A stretch of 23,547 nucleotides of DNA from Cochliopodium minus (lineage: Eukaryota > Discosea > Himatismenida > Cochliopodiidae), in the NCBI GenBank assembly GCA_024220525.1, contig JAMYWO010000223.1, forward strand, positions 10,530-34,076, in the 5' to 3' direction. This document shows positions 1-11,700 of this stretch, one piece after another. Under the pieces are notes generated by a model. That model ran no database searches, was not told the DNA's origin, and worked only from the letters and a program-made list of their open reading frames with translations. The translations under genes and the position numbers were made by a program. Position 1 is the stretch's first letter; every line of letters starts with the position of its first letter.

Positions 1-120
1 AAAAAATAAAAAATAAAAAATAAAAAATAAAAAATAAAAAATAAAAAATAAAAAATAAAAAATAAAAAATTTGAAATGAAAAATTTGAAATAAAAAATTT
101 GAAATAAAAGATTTGAAATA
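1..120. repeat. A6T heptamer microsatellite followed by 15-16 bp tandem repeat
   Basis: About ten copies of a heptamer of six A and one T fill positions 1-70. They pass directly into four imperfect copies of a 15-16 bp unit containing ATTTGAAAT at 66-120. Both lie in an intron of the minus-strand HPS4-like gene, downstream of the donor at 171-172. Confidence 0.9.
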
Positions 121-1674
121 AAAAATATGTAAATAAATATTGAGAAAAAATAAAATGTAATAATATTTTTACCTTGTTTCGTGTAGTGATCATCTATCAA
201 ATCACTTGTGGTGGAGCTGGTGTTGGGCAAATAAAAGGTTTTCTTCTTGATGAGGTAGTTGATCCACCTGGTGGTGCTAATTTCCAAATGTGTGCATATC
301 ACGCTGACACTTTGAATTTTCTCTGAAGAGTTTAATACATTGCTCACACTGTCTAAAAATTTTTTTTGATTTTTTTTTAATTTTTTTATTTCTTTTTTTG
401 ATTTTTTTTTAATTTTTTTTTATTTTTTTATTTTTTTATTTTTTTTTATTTTTTTTGTTTTTTTATTTTTTTATTTTTTTTATTTTTTTTATTTTTATTT
501 TTTTTTTTTGATTTATTTTAGATTTTTTTTTTTTACTTCTCATTGGAGATGAAATAGTGGTAGTAGGGGGTTCCTCTTCTTCAATTTTGTATATACAACC
601 TGCGATGTTTTCTTTGTCTCTTCTCATCAAATTAAGAATTTGAGATGCTCCCAAAATAATTCTGTTTGAGTTCTTTAAAAAAACAATAATTGAAAATCTT
701 ATTATTTTAAATTTATCTTTTATTTTTTCATTCTTTTTATTTTTTAAATATTTGTTTTATTTTTTATTATTATTTTTAATTTTAATTTTAATTTTATTTT
801 TTATTGTTAAAAATAAATTTTAAAAATTTATTTTTACGGGAGGTAATTGGGTGTATGGCAAAGCATTAAATGCTTTGAATTTGTTGTTGTGGTAGTTGTG
901 TACCAAGGGAAGCAATCTCTCACCAATTTCCGTGAATTTTTTTTTCTGTGCACCTCTGTCTTCGCATCCCTTGATCACTTCACTCACTCCTCCAAAGTTG
1001 AAATAAAAAGCACTATTATGCATTAATAAAAAAAAAAAAATTTAAAGATTGAGGTATAATGCTGTTATTACAAAAATGTTTATTTTACGATTCTATATCT
1101 GATAAATGTTCTTTTATTGAATTATCACTGTCTTGTATACTACCTGTTAATGCCTTTTATATAAAAAAAAAAAAAAATAATCAAAAAATATATAAAGGTT
1201 TAATGACATCTTTTAATTCAAATTGTGCAACAAAATGGAGATTTTTGGTATTTATTATATTCAAAAATACTTAGATTATCAATCAATGAAATATATTTTA
1301 TTTTCAGTTAAAAATAAATTATAAATTTATATTCAAACAAAATAAAAGTGCTGGTTTGAATATCCTTCTTATTAATTATGATAGAGATTTAATTCAATAC
1401 TTACAAATACATATTCTCCAATTTTTCTGATTGCTATTTTTATTTTCCCACATTTGGCGACTTCCACAACCCCATCTTCTATAAAATTGGCCATGAAAGC
1501 AATCATACCTATGATACCTCCCATCAACCATAATTTTTGATCGATAGGAAATTGTTCAGGATAAAAATACAAATAACAATCTTCTTTCTCTGCCTTTTCA
1601 TCTTGTATAAGCTCATCAAAGATCATAAAAGCAGGAGGAATACCATTTTGAATTTTCTCTTCATATTTCTTCAT
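1..1674 (-). CDS. HPS4-like longin-domain protein (BLOC-3 / CCZ1-INTU-HPS4 family), 3' end off window
   Basis: Exons on the complement, 5' to 3': 1405-1674, 1089-1153, 838-1012, 537-672, 173-352; phase is kept at every junction (0, 2, 0, 1, 1) and gives at least 275 residues before running off the left edge. The N-terminal longin part has YLYFYPEQFPIDQKLW followed by a helix and KIKIAIRKIGEYVF, which resembles human HPS4 (ICYFYPSQ..LLDQQ..LRKLKFAIKVDGDYLW, from memory). The next exons give SAFYFNFGG and then ILNLMRRDKENIAGCIYK, matching the HPS4 segments GFFNFYNG and RSPHILAGCILYK in the same order. HPS4 pairs with HPS1 as BLOC-3, a Rab32/38 exchange factor on lysosome-related organelles; that role here is inferred. 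The start Met at 1674 is preceded by an in-frame stop five codons upstream. CCZ1 is the main alternative; the spacing favours HPS4. The first intron (1154-1404) is unusually long for this window. Confidence 0.75.
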
Positions 1675-1908
1675 TTCTTTGTATCCCCTTCAAATTTTTT
1701 TTTTTTTTTTTTGATTAAAAATAATTTGGTTCTTTTTCATTTGCAAAAAAAATCAAAAGAAAAAATATCATTTCAAATACATTTTTTTTTTTTTACAAAG
1801 AAATATTTATAAATTAATTTATTTTTTAAAGTTGGAAAAATGTTTGTTTTGTTTTGAAAAAAAAAGAGATGAAATTTTTAAAAAAACTAAATAATTTTTT
1901 TGTTTCTT
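1675..1908. other. Intergenic spacer, HPS4-like 5' side and PDI-like 3' side
   Basis: This 234-base spacer lies between two minus-strand genes. It holds long T runs (1697-1712, 1783-1794) and A runs, and must contain both the end of the PDI-like transcript and the promoter of the HPS4-like gene. I see no further coding exon: the 91-codon plus-strand frame crossing it is homopolymer-driven. Confidence 0.6.
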
Positions 1909-3691
1909 TTAGAGCTCATCCCTCGTGAATCTTTGTTGAGAAGTCCTTATTTGTCCATTGAAGCTTTGTTTTACCCATTTCCTAACAAAGTCAATGTCCT
2001 CCACCCTCTCCTCCAAAACCATGTCACCATGAGTGTCACTAACTCTAATGAGTATGGGGAGATTATAAGACTTCAAATCTTTCGTAAGATATTGTTGTAA
2101 CAAAGGTGATGTATTAATATTTACAGGGACAATTGCAAAAGAAGAACTAAAATAAAAAAATCAAAAAAAAAAATTTTTTTTTAGAAATAAAATCAATAAA
2201 ATGAAATGAAACCTTTCTTCAAATTCTTCAGCCAATATTCTGTATAATTTTTTGAGAACTTTTGCTTTTTTTTCAATGATTTCATAATCTTTCACACCCA
2301 AATGGTCCTTAATTTCGAAATAAATCTCCTTTTTGATTTTGTCCAAATTAATTTCCTTGTCAGCCCCCATATCAATTTTGATGTCAATATTTTCCTGCTC
2401 CTTTAACTCATCATTTGTTTCATTTCCATCAAAATTATTTACAATGAGAAACAATGATTTTTTTCTTTTTCTATAAGCACTTAAACCCTGAACGTCTAAA
2501 ACAAATCCAACAAGAGGAAATGTACTATCAACTTTTGAAAATTTTTTTTTAGAATTATCTTTATAAAATTTAATTATTTTTTTAAAAAATTTTACCCAAT
2601 AAATCTTTCAATGAATCAAAATTTTCTGCACTAACATAGACATCATCTCCATATTCTTCATAATCCCTGAATACTCTCACAAATCCATTAATTGTAGTAT
2701 ATTCTTTGCCTAGAGTGTCTGGATCTGCTACACTAAAAATAGAGAGATTAATTTAAAGTTTTTATTTTGATTGAATAATCTTTTATAATTATTTTTTTTA
2801 ATATTTATTTAATTTATATTATTTCCTATTGAGGAAAAAAAAGAGGGAAAGATAAAATAATAAATTGAAATCTCACCCTATTGGTATATTATCAAATGCA
2901 TCATACAATGTTACACCCAAAAAATTTTTGAGAGATTTGTCCTTCTTCTCGAAAAAACCAATGATGAACATCTTATGCTTTTCAATCAGATTCTCCACTT
3001 GATCAGATGTCTGCAGCATCTTCCATCTGATAACTTTTTCTATCCATGAATTGAGATGCAGTACATCTTCCTCCACATCTGATTCATATCTTGAATAATC
3101 GTTGAATATGATGTTATATGACATTATCCTTGGAAGTGAGAGATAGGACTCTTCCTTGCATAGTGGTATTTGATATTTATCGAATATTCCCGAGATTTTA
3201 TCGCAATTTGATTTGTATATCATCGCTTCTTCGAGTTTGTCTGTGTTATATAATTCCAGCCTTTCCAAAAGTTGATTATCAAGTGGATTTTCATCTTAAT
3301 AAGTGCGAAAAAATTCATAAATTTAAAAATACTTTTCAAAAAAGATTTCTTCTTTAAAGAATGGGAGATATATTAAAAGTAAATGTTTTGATAGAATTTG
3401 CACGGCCAGATAAAAGGCAATATGAGGTGGAATTTTATTAATAAAATAATATTATTAAAAATATGGGAAATGCATTCCAAGGAGGTAAATTAATGATTAA
3501 ATTGAATGATATCATTCCAATATCAATAGAATATGTTAATTCAGAAAATTTTCTTTCTTACCCGAATATAAATACACAATTATTGGTTTTTCTATTTCGT
3601 AATGATAAATAAGATCAGATTCATTTATTTCTTTAATTTCTTTTCCAAACATTATCAAAATAAAAAGAAAAATGATCACTTTGTGGAGCAT
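1909..3691 (-). CDS. Protein disulfide isomerase-like ER protein with RDEL signal and no CxxC
   Basis: Exons on the complement, 5' to 3': 3562-3691, 2877-3294, 2596-2732, 2213-2531, 1909-2146; together 1242 bases, exactly 413 codons plus TAA. Residues 1-16 (MLHKVIIFLFILIMFG) are a signal peptide. A thioredoxin-like a domain follows (KPIIVYLYS; cis-Pro motif LPRI), then a b domain opening with FIIGFFEKKDKSLKNFLG and DNIPIGVA, as in PDI (GFFKD..., DDIPFGI), and a b' domain. The C-terminus is TRDEL, a KDEL-type ER retrieval signal. Where PDI has PWCGHC, the spliced protein reads PLDNQL at residues 47-52, so it cannot do thiol-disulfide exchange at that site. There is no second a' domain; the family norm is about 500 aa. 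Likely a redox-inactive chaperone or scaffold like ERp27, but this is inferred. Exon phases fit perfectly. Confidence 0.88.
3295..3561 (-). other. Long first intron of the PDI-like gene with a GC-richer island
   Basis: The 267-base intron runs from a GTAAGA donor to an AAG acceptor. Unlike most introns here it is not simple repeat: 3361-3436 is clearly less AT-rich and reads as a short plus-strand frame starting MGDILKVNVLIEFARPDK. A second small frame starts at 3474 (MGNAFQG) and meets a GTAAAT donor-like site. No gene call is made, since the flanking PDI exons join in frame without it. Confidence 0.5.
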
Positions 3692-4125
3692 TTTTTTTTA
3701 ATTTTTTTATTATCTTCAAAAATCATTGAAAAAATTTGAAATCATTGAAAGAGACAACATTTAAATCAATTTATATGAATTGGATTTTGGAATTAAAAAT
3801 AAAATTTGCCAAATTTTGAATAAAAGTTGAATATCAAAAAAAAAATCGTTTTGATACTCCCTTATTAGACAAATTAAGTAAATTAAAGGATATATGAGCT
3901 GAGATATCAAACAAAATTAATCAAAATCTGCCAGAATCTTATCCATTTTGATATAAAGATTAATGAATTGTGATTTGATAATGGAAATTTCTTTTAAAAT
4001 CAAAAGGAAGCACTCATCATCTTTGACATTAGATTTGTCTTAATTAATTTTATCACTGAATATTTATAAAAAAAAAAAAAATTTACTCTTTTTTTTTTAT
4101 TGAGTTATTGAATTAAAGAGATTAA
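3692..4125. promoter_or_regulatory. Divergent intergenic region between PDI-like and SHK kinase genes
   Basis: These 434 bases lie between two divergent start codons and so should hold both promoters. An 11-mer, AATCATTGAAA, occurs twice near 3720-3750. T and A runs lie near both ends (3691-3699, 4066-4081). No TATA element can be told apart from the background at this AT content, and no ORF of note is present. Confidence 0.5.
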
Positions 4126-7052
4126 ATGAACAGTTTGAGGTAATAATTAATTCACTTTTGAATATCTAATTGATATTTAAAATTATCAACTATAAAAAGA
4201 AAACTTCAACAACAGCAACATGAAAAAAAGATTGAATCAAATTTCAAACCATTCAAAGATGCACCAATCATAAAAGAAGATGAAATTAGTGTATATAACT
4301 TTAAAAAAACTTTCAAAATATAAAGAATATATCAAATTTTTAATTTTCAATCCAAAAACAACAGATGAAAGAAAAAATTGGTGAGGGAGCATTCGCAACT
4401 GTATGGAAAGCATCATGTAGAGGATGTTTAGTTGCGGTGAAAGTCCCTTTGTTGAAAGAAGGACAAATTGATCCTAAAAAGTTGGAAACATTTAATTCTG
4501 AAATCCAGGTCATGTAAAATTCCCTTTCCATTCATCAATTCTATTCATCAATTATAATCCAAATGAATATGAAATTAATTCCCTTCAAAAATTTTTTATT
4601 TATTCAAAAATATAAAAAGGAGTAAATTGTATCATCCGAGAATTGCTTTATTTATGGGTGCTTTTGTAGATCCAAAGAACATCAAAATAGGTATTATTTT
4701 AAATAAAAAAAATACAAATTTCTTTTATAAAGGATTGAAATAAAACCTCTAATGATTTACCCATTCTTTACCATTCACATAGTTTCCGAATTGCTTCAAG
4801 ATTTTTCTTTATTATTGATGAATAAAAAAAATGTTGTTGGATTTTCATTATATGAAAGAATGATATATGCAGTACAAGCAGCGGAAGGGTAATAATTCGA
4901 AAATAATATAATCACCTAAAGAAAAATTTAATGATCCTTCTTATTTTAGAATGAATTGGTTGCATGGGGCAAATATCATACATTGTGATTTCAAACCCTC
5001 AAATTTATTGGTATCATTAATTTATCGTTTTGAATAATATAAGCAAATAAGAAAGATATATGTTGAAATATCAAATACACAAAAAAAATATGTTAACATG
5101 ATTTTATATATACATTTTAGTGGGATAAAAAAACCAATTCTGTGAAAGGTAAAAAAAAAAATATTTTTTTATCTATTTATCATTTTTACATTTTGCAACA
5201 GTGTGCGATTTTGGAATGTCTCAACTTATTGAAACAGAAGATATACTTTCTTCACAGAAAATAAAGGGATCTCCTTTGTATATGGGTATATAAAAAAAAT
5301 TTAAAAAATTTTTCTAGTTTTTTAATTTACTGAAACATTTTTACAAAAATTAAAATTTAGCACCTGAGGTCGTCAAAAGAAAAGGAATAACAAAAAGTGC
5401 TGATGTTTACAGTTTTGCTATTTGTAACATTTTTATTTTTTTAATAAAAACTTTAACTATTTTAAAATGCTATATTTAATTTTTAAATTTTTTTTTTTAA
5501 TTTTTGATTTAAAATATTTTAAATATTTTAAAATACTTATTTATTTTTTAAAAAAATTAAATCATTTTTTTTTTTTAAGCATTGTATCAATTTATCACAA
5601 GAAAAGAACCATTTGAAGAATACAGTAATTTAGACGTTTTTCTTAAAGACTTAACAAGAGAAGAAAATCCAGTGAGACCTGAACTCCCCACCGACGAAAT
5701 ACAATGTCCCAAATCCCTCCGAAAACTCTGCGAGAACTGTTGGGACACCAACCCTGAGAAAAGACCCGGTTTCGACCGTATTTTGCAAAGATTTGACGAA
5801 GTTTTGATAGATTGTGCTATTTTTGATAGATTAGGAAAAATGTTTTGGATGGCTAATTTTGTAACTTCTGAAGGTATAAAAAAAATATTTTTTTTTGTTT
5901 ATTTTTATGTGATTAATTTTAATAATAATAATCAAAAATTGTTTCAATTTAAATTATTTTTCACAACTTATTTAAAAAATTTTTCATTTTGATTTGAAAT
6001 AATTTATAAATTATCCTTAACAATTTTTTTAATAAAATAAATTAAATAATTAAATTAATTTCATGACTATGCAGTTATTTTTAAAAAATGTGATAAAATA
6101 TTGATTATTTTTATAATAATTTTATTTCTTTTTTTTTTAAAAAAGGATTACAAACATCAGTGAAATGGGAGGATTTCCAAGAAAAATGGGTGGATTTTTT
6201 CAACAGTGGAGAACCATTCCCAGAAGACAAACCGTACCAAAGAGTTTTCAAGAGAATTCTCTGCCAAAGCATTGACGGTGAAGAAGTCATCGAGTTGAAA
6301 CACTTTGGAGAAATCCTCGGCTTTTTCCCTCCCCTCACCAATCCTGGAACTGATCAAGAGAGTAACTGGGTCTTTCTTGTTTCTCAAATTGTAAAAGAAG
6401 ATTGGTTTTGGGGTGATGTTGATAAAAATAAAGGTTTACATTTTTTTAATCATTAATGTTTTTTTACTTTTTTTTTTAAATTTTTTTATTTTATTAAATT
6501 TTTTGTTTTTTGTTTTTATCTTTTTAATTATAAATTTAAATTTTTTTATTACTTAATTATTTTTTATTTTTTTTTTCTTATATTAAATATTTATTTATTT
6601 TGAACTTGACATTTTTATTTTTTATTTCTTTTTTGTAGCTCATGATGCACTTTGCAACCAAAATGAAGGAACTTTTTTGATCAGATTTTCAAGTTCCCCA
6701 TCTGATTTCACCTTGACATATGTACACTCTAAAAAAGTCATCCATTCTAGAATCGCTCACACTTATCACGGAAATAAATATCAAGGTAAAAATAATTAAA
6801 AAAATAAATAAAAAATAATTAAAAAATAAATAAAAAAAAAAAAATTTTTTTACTTTAAAAAATTAAAAAAAATTCTTTTTAGGATTCGATAGTTTGGCTT
6901 CCTTTGTTGAAGCATTTAAAAAAAGCGGAAAAATAATTTCTGTTTGTACGGGCAGTCCTTATGCATTTCTTTTTGAAGATGATTTAAAAGAGGGAGGTGG
7001 TTATCACAACCTTGATATTGATGATGAAGAAGAGGATGATGATGATATTTAA
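4126..7052 (+). CDS. SHK-type protein kinase with C-terminal SH2 domain
   Basis: Exons: 4126-4139, 4200-4290, 4365-4513, 4620-4690, 4783-4888, 4950-5010, 5121-5148, 5202-5285, 5361-5423, 5580-5873, 6146-6433, 6639-6785, 6883-7052. Phase is kept throughout and the sum is 1461 bases, 486 aa plus TAA. The kinase domain spans about residues 32-265: Gly loop GEGAFATVW (41-49), VAVK with Lys61, HCDFKPSNLL (120-129), DFG (141-143), APE (167-169). The linker after the kinase (DCAIFDRLGKMFW) and the SH2 domain (371-455, EDWFWGDV, FLIRFSSS with the phosphotyrosine-binding Arg397) follow the order of Dictyostelium ShkA-E, which are dual-specificity kinases acting in cytoskeletal and chemotactic signalling. 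The usual HRD is HCD here, so the activation-segment Arg is lost while the catalytic Asp is kept. The tail is acidic (about 462-486). The 14-base first exon is the least certain part. Confidence 0.92.
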
Positions 7053-7234
7053 ATTAAAAAAAAATTGAAATAATATTTTGTTTTTCTGTTCCCCTTTAAA
7101 AGAATTCTTTTGAAGATGTTTGTTTTTATTTTTTTAATTTTTTAATTAATAATATCCAAATCTAACTGAAATAAAAAAAAAAAAATTTGGATAAAAAAGT
7201 TAATTTTGTTTGATTAAATAAATTTGAAGCATTA
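7053..7234. other. Spacer between SHK kinase stop and RCC1-RasGEF start
   Basis: This 182-base spacer between two same-strand genes must hold the 3' end of the kinase transcript and the next promoter. It contains a T-run (7119-7143) and an A-run (7171-7183). No coding exon is seen. Confidence 0.5.
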
Positions 7235-8728
7235 ATGAAGAAATTACTCAAAAAAGAAACTGGATTTATCTCATTGAATAATTATTTTGAGGTAAATTCT
7301 TTTTCTAAAAGAGGATTCCAAAAAACAATTTTAAATTGAAATTATTTTAACACATACCATCAAATAAAGGAGTATAATGATCAGATATTTGTTTATGGGA
7401 ATTATATGGAATCAAAAGATAATAATAAAACATACACAAAGTTAACAAGAGAAAAGTAAAAAAATTTCTGTATTCAAAAAAAGATATATCCCGTTAAAAA
7501 AAAAAATTTTGATTGATTTTATAGATTGGTTGGATTATCATCTATCAACATCATTGAAGTATCTGGAGGTATATCTAATAATATTATCTTGACCGAAGAT
7601 GGATTTGTTTAGTAAAAAAAGAAAAAAAAAGAAATTAGCACCTATTCGAATTAAATTTTCTAATCTTTTGCTATTATTTCAAATCCAGTACATGGGGAAA
7701 AGGAGATAGAGGACAGTTAGGTATAATATAAAATAAAAATAAAATATAAAAAAGGTATAAATCTTTTGAACATTTGAACTCTTAAATAAAAATCAAAAAT
7801 AAAGGAAATGGAGGTAAAAAAAAATTTTTAAAACACCGAATTTAATAATTAATTAATTATTTATCAAAATTAATTTTTTTTTGAACAGAGAATATTACTT
7901 CTGTAAAAATCCCAAAAAAGATAGAAGAGTTATCGAATGTTTCCAAAATAATAGCAGGGCCATTGTGTTGTGGGGCATTGGTCAAAGAAACAACTTCCAC
8001 TTTTTTCGGGAAGTCGCTTTATTTATGGGGAGAACTGCAAGATTTTTGTCCACCAAAGTTTCGTCCTCAGAAAGTTTTTGAAGATTTTCAAATCATTGAT
8101 ATTTTTAGGAAGGAAAATAGAGATTTCAATGTTCTCCTAAAAGTAAAGTCCGTAGGAATTGGTAAAAAAATAATTAAATTAAAAAAAAAATTAATTTAAT
8201 AAATAAAATAAAAATATCAAAAATTTCAAAAATTTTTCATCCAAGAATTTAATTTCAAAGTATAAAAAAAATCTTAAAAAAATTTGAAGTAAAGATGATT
8301 TAAAAATATGAAAAAATTAACTTTTAAAAAATTTTAAATAAATTAAATAATAAAATAAAAATTTATAATTATTTTTTAAATAATTAAATTTTTTAAAGGT
8401 AGGAGTCATGTGATATTAGCTTCGGAATCAGGTGAGGTCATTACTTTCGGAAATAATAGCAAATACGTTCTTGGGAGTAATATCACTGCCTATTGCTTTA
8501 ACTACATTGAAATCAAAAATTTTTCCAAGACAAAAGATTTGAAAGTTTCTAAAGGTCAAAATTAAAATTCCAAATATTTTTTAAAAATTTTAATTTCTTA
8601 TTTTTTCATTAAAATAGTTGTTGCAGGTGACAAAAATTGTTCTATTTTGACCACAAATGGAAAAGTGATTTTTTTTATTTTTTATTTTGTATTAATTAAA
8701 TTAATTTTTAGAAAATATTTCTTTATTT

Positions 8729-8765
<37 letters not shown>

Positions 8766-11700
8766 ATTTTTGTTTTCAGGTTTTTTATTGGGGACAATCA
8801 TCAGAGGAAAAAGGCCATGAGTCATTTTTTAAAGAACCTGTCATGATGAAAAGTGAAGAAAAAATGGTCGACATTTGTGTTGGTCATATTCATATTCTCG
8901 CAATGAATGAAGAAGGTGACGTTTTCACTGTTGGTAAAAAAAATTCATCAATAAAAAAAATAAAAAAATAAAAAAATAAAAAAATAAAAAAATAAAAAAA
9001 TAAAAAAATAAAAAAATAAAAAAATAAAAAAATAAAATAAAATAATTATTTAAAGGAAGAAATAATCACCAACAGTTGGGATACCTCACCAAAAAACCTA
9101 AATTCAAAAAAACATTTGAGAAAGTGAAAGCTCCAAAGGCCAAACAAATAACATGCGGAAACTACCAAAACATCATTTTAACTAGCCAAGGAGATATTTA
9201 TCTTTGGGGAAAAAACATAGGGAAAGACGACTTGAACCCCGTAAAACTAGAAACGAATGAATCGGATGTTTTCATCTCCAAAATCTTTTGTGGATCTGAA
9301 AATCTTTATTCTTTGATTGACAGAAAAAATCTTCCCACCCTTTGCTATTCTTCTTTCAATCCTCCTACAATAAGATGTGGTACAATAGAGTAAAAAAATA
9401 AAAATTTAATTATCCTATTTCTTATATTTTCTTTCATTTTAATTCGTTTAATTTTATTTTTAATTAAAATTTTTTAAATTTTTTTTTAATTTTTTTAAAT
9501 TTTTTTTATTGAAGATCTATTTTGGATTGTATTTTTGATGAAGAACACCAAAATTCAAAGAAATACCAACAAATTTTGCTTTTAACTTGGCCAGATTTCA
9601 TTTCCTTCTCAAAATTCATTGGTTCCATCAAAAATAAGTATTTTTTTTTAAAAAAAATTTTTTTTAAAAAAAAACAAAATTAAAACATTATTTTTTAGAT
9701 TGAAACAATTGAAAGAAATAGTTGAAAGAAATTCAGTGAGTGTTGATCAGATTCAGAAAGTCAAAAAAAGAATTTTCAGAATAATTAAATTTATCAAAAA
9801 CTGGATCAACGAGAAAGATTTTTATTGTTGGGACAACAAAGGTACATAATCAATAGAAAAATTATAAAGTCAATGTTTAAATATTTTTATTTTTAAATAT
9901 TTTTCAACATTTTTTTATTTTATTATTTTTTCCATTTTTTTTTTTTAGAAACATTCCAAGAATTAGAGAAATTCCTTTCGGAAGAGGAAGATGAGAAGTC
10001 TGAATTCAAACAACACATGTTGAGAAAACTTCAAAACTCTATTGATTTCCAGCCTAAAAGTATTGTATTTCCTCAAACCAAGTTTTCCCATTTGTTGGAC
10101 ATTTACGAGAAAACTCCCAAACAAATCGCCCTCGCTTTGAACAAAATATCCTCCATGATGTTAAAATCTGTTTATTTGTTTCAGTATTTCAAATTACAGG
10201 GTGATCATCCTTTTGTAGTGAGTTGGACAGCTCACTATAACAATGTAAAAAAAAAAAAAATTTAAAAAAAAGTTTTTTTTTTTGATAATTAATTACTAAT
10301 TAATTAAAATAATTTAGTTTTATTCTTTTGTTTGGACTTCAATTATTTCGGACACAAAACTAATACAAGAAAGAATGAATTTTTGGATTAAAGTGTTGAA
10401 GTATTTGAACAGAGCGAACAATTTTACTTACATGTCTTCCCTTAAAAGCTGCATAGAAAACTTAAAAGCATCGGAGCTAACAAACAGCAAGCTACTCTCT
10501 TTCACCCAGCAACAAATGAAAGAGTATGAATACGCCGAAAACTTTCAATTCTCTTCTCAAGATAACATTAACAGATATAGGCAAGAAGTTAAAAGACTAG
10601 TTTCTATCAAAAAGAATGTTTTCCCTCATTTTGGTAAACATCAATCAAATCCTCTCTTTTGTTTTTTATTTTTTTTTTTTAATTCAATTTGTAAAAAAAT
10701 TTAAAAAGGTGATTTTAATCAGCAATTAATACATCTTTCGGAAAAACTAAGAAAACAAAAATTACACGAAAATGATCCAAAAAGAAAGGACCACATAAAC
10801 TGGAGGTAATTTTTTTTTTTATTTTTTTTCACTTTTTTTTCACTTTTTTTTGACATCTTTACTTTTCATTTCTTAATTTTTTTTTTTAAAAAAAAAAAAG
10901 ATATTATGAACAAGTTTACGAGGTTTTATCTGTTTTGAGAGATGTGAGGGACACTCTCGTTGAAGAAGAGGAGGTGGTGGATGAAGTGACTCTCAACAAA
11001 ATGTTATCAATAAAGGGCGTAGGATACAACCCTAGACTTCAATTAGATCTTATCAAAAAAGTTGTTAATAATGATACTGAATCCATCAACTGGGATGAAT
11101 TGTGTGAAACAGGCATCTTTTTTTTAAGAAAAAATTTTTAAAAATTTATTTTTTCAAATTTATTTTTTAATTTTATTTTATTTTAATTTTTTAATTTTAT
11201 TTTTTTATTTTTTTTTTATCTTGATTTTTTTCATCATTTTAAATTTTTTTAAAAATTATCTTTTTATTGAATTCAAAAAAGGTAAATTTGAAGGAAAGGA
11301 GAATAACATAGAGATATCTATCCTCATAGCTCAATTAAACAGTTTCTCCACATCGTTCTTTAATCTCACTGCAACAAGTGACAATCTCAGCATTCTTCTC
11401 AAAGAAAACACAAAAAATAACAACAACAACAACAGTAACAATAGTAACAACAACAGTAATAATTCGAGAGCTTCCACTAACATCAACTCTAACAACTTTT
11501 TAAAAGATTCTTCTTCCAATACAAGAAAGTTTTCAAGCAGCGAGCCTTATAACAATAACAATGACTTTTCTAATCATTCAAGTGATGATAGCAGCATTGA
11601 ACCTCTTTTTTCAAGTGATCCCCTCCAACAAGGTAAAAAAATCTGAAGATTTAATTATCAAAAAATTCATTTTAAAAATTTTTATTTTTAAATACATTTA

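Noticed and set aside
463-536. Lys-rich tail of the minus frame after PMRSKKKK
   Set aside because: A GTAAAA donor at 535-536 ends the exon and the following exon joins in phase 1, so the Lys run is intronic.
1900-2100. 66-codon plus-strand ORF
   Set aside because: It is antisense to the last PDI-like exon, whose frame is fixed by flanking exons and the RDEL end.
7881-8081. Plus-strand frame beginning MNREYYFCKNPKKD
   Set aside because: It is the wrong frame of RasGEF exon 7889-8161; the other frame gives RCC1 residues (LYLWGE) and joins both neighbours in phase.
11331-11519. Minus-strand Leu-rich ORF
   Set aside because: It is the complement of the Asn/Ser codon repeat in the RasGEF linker.
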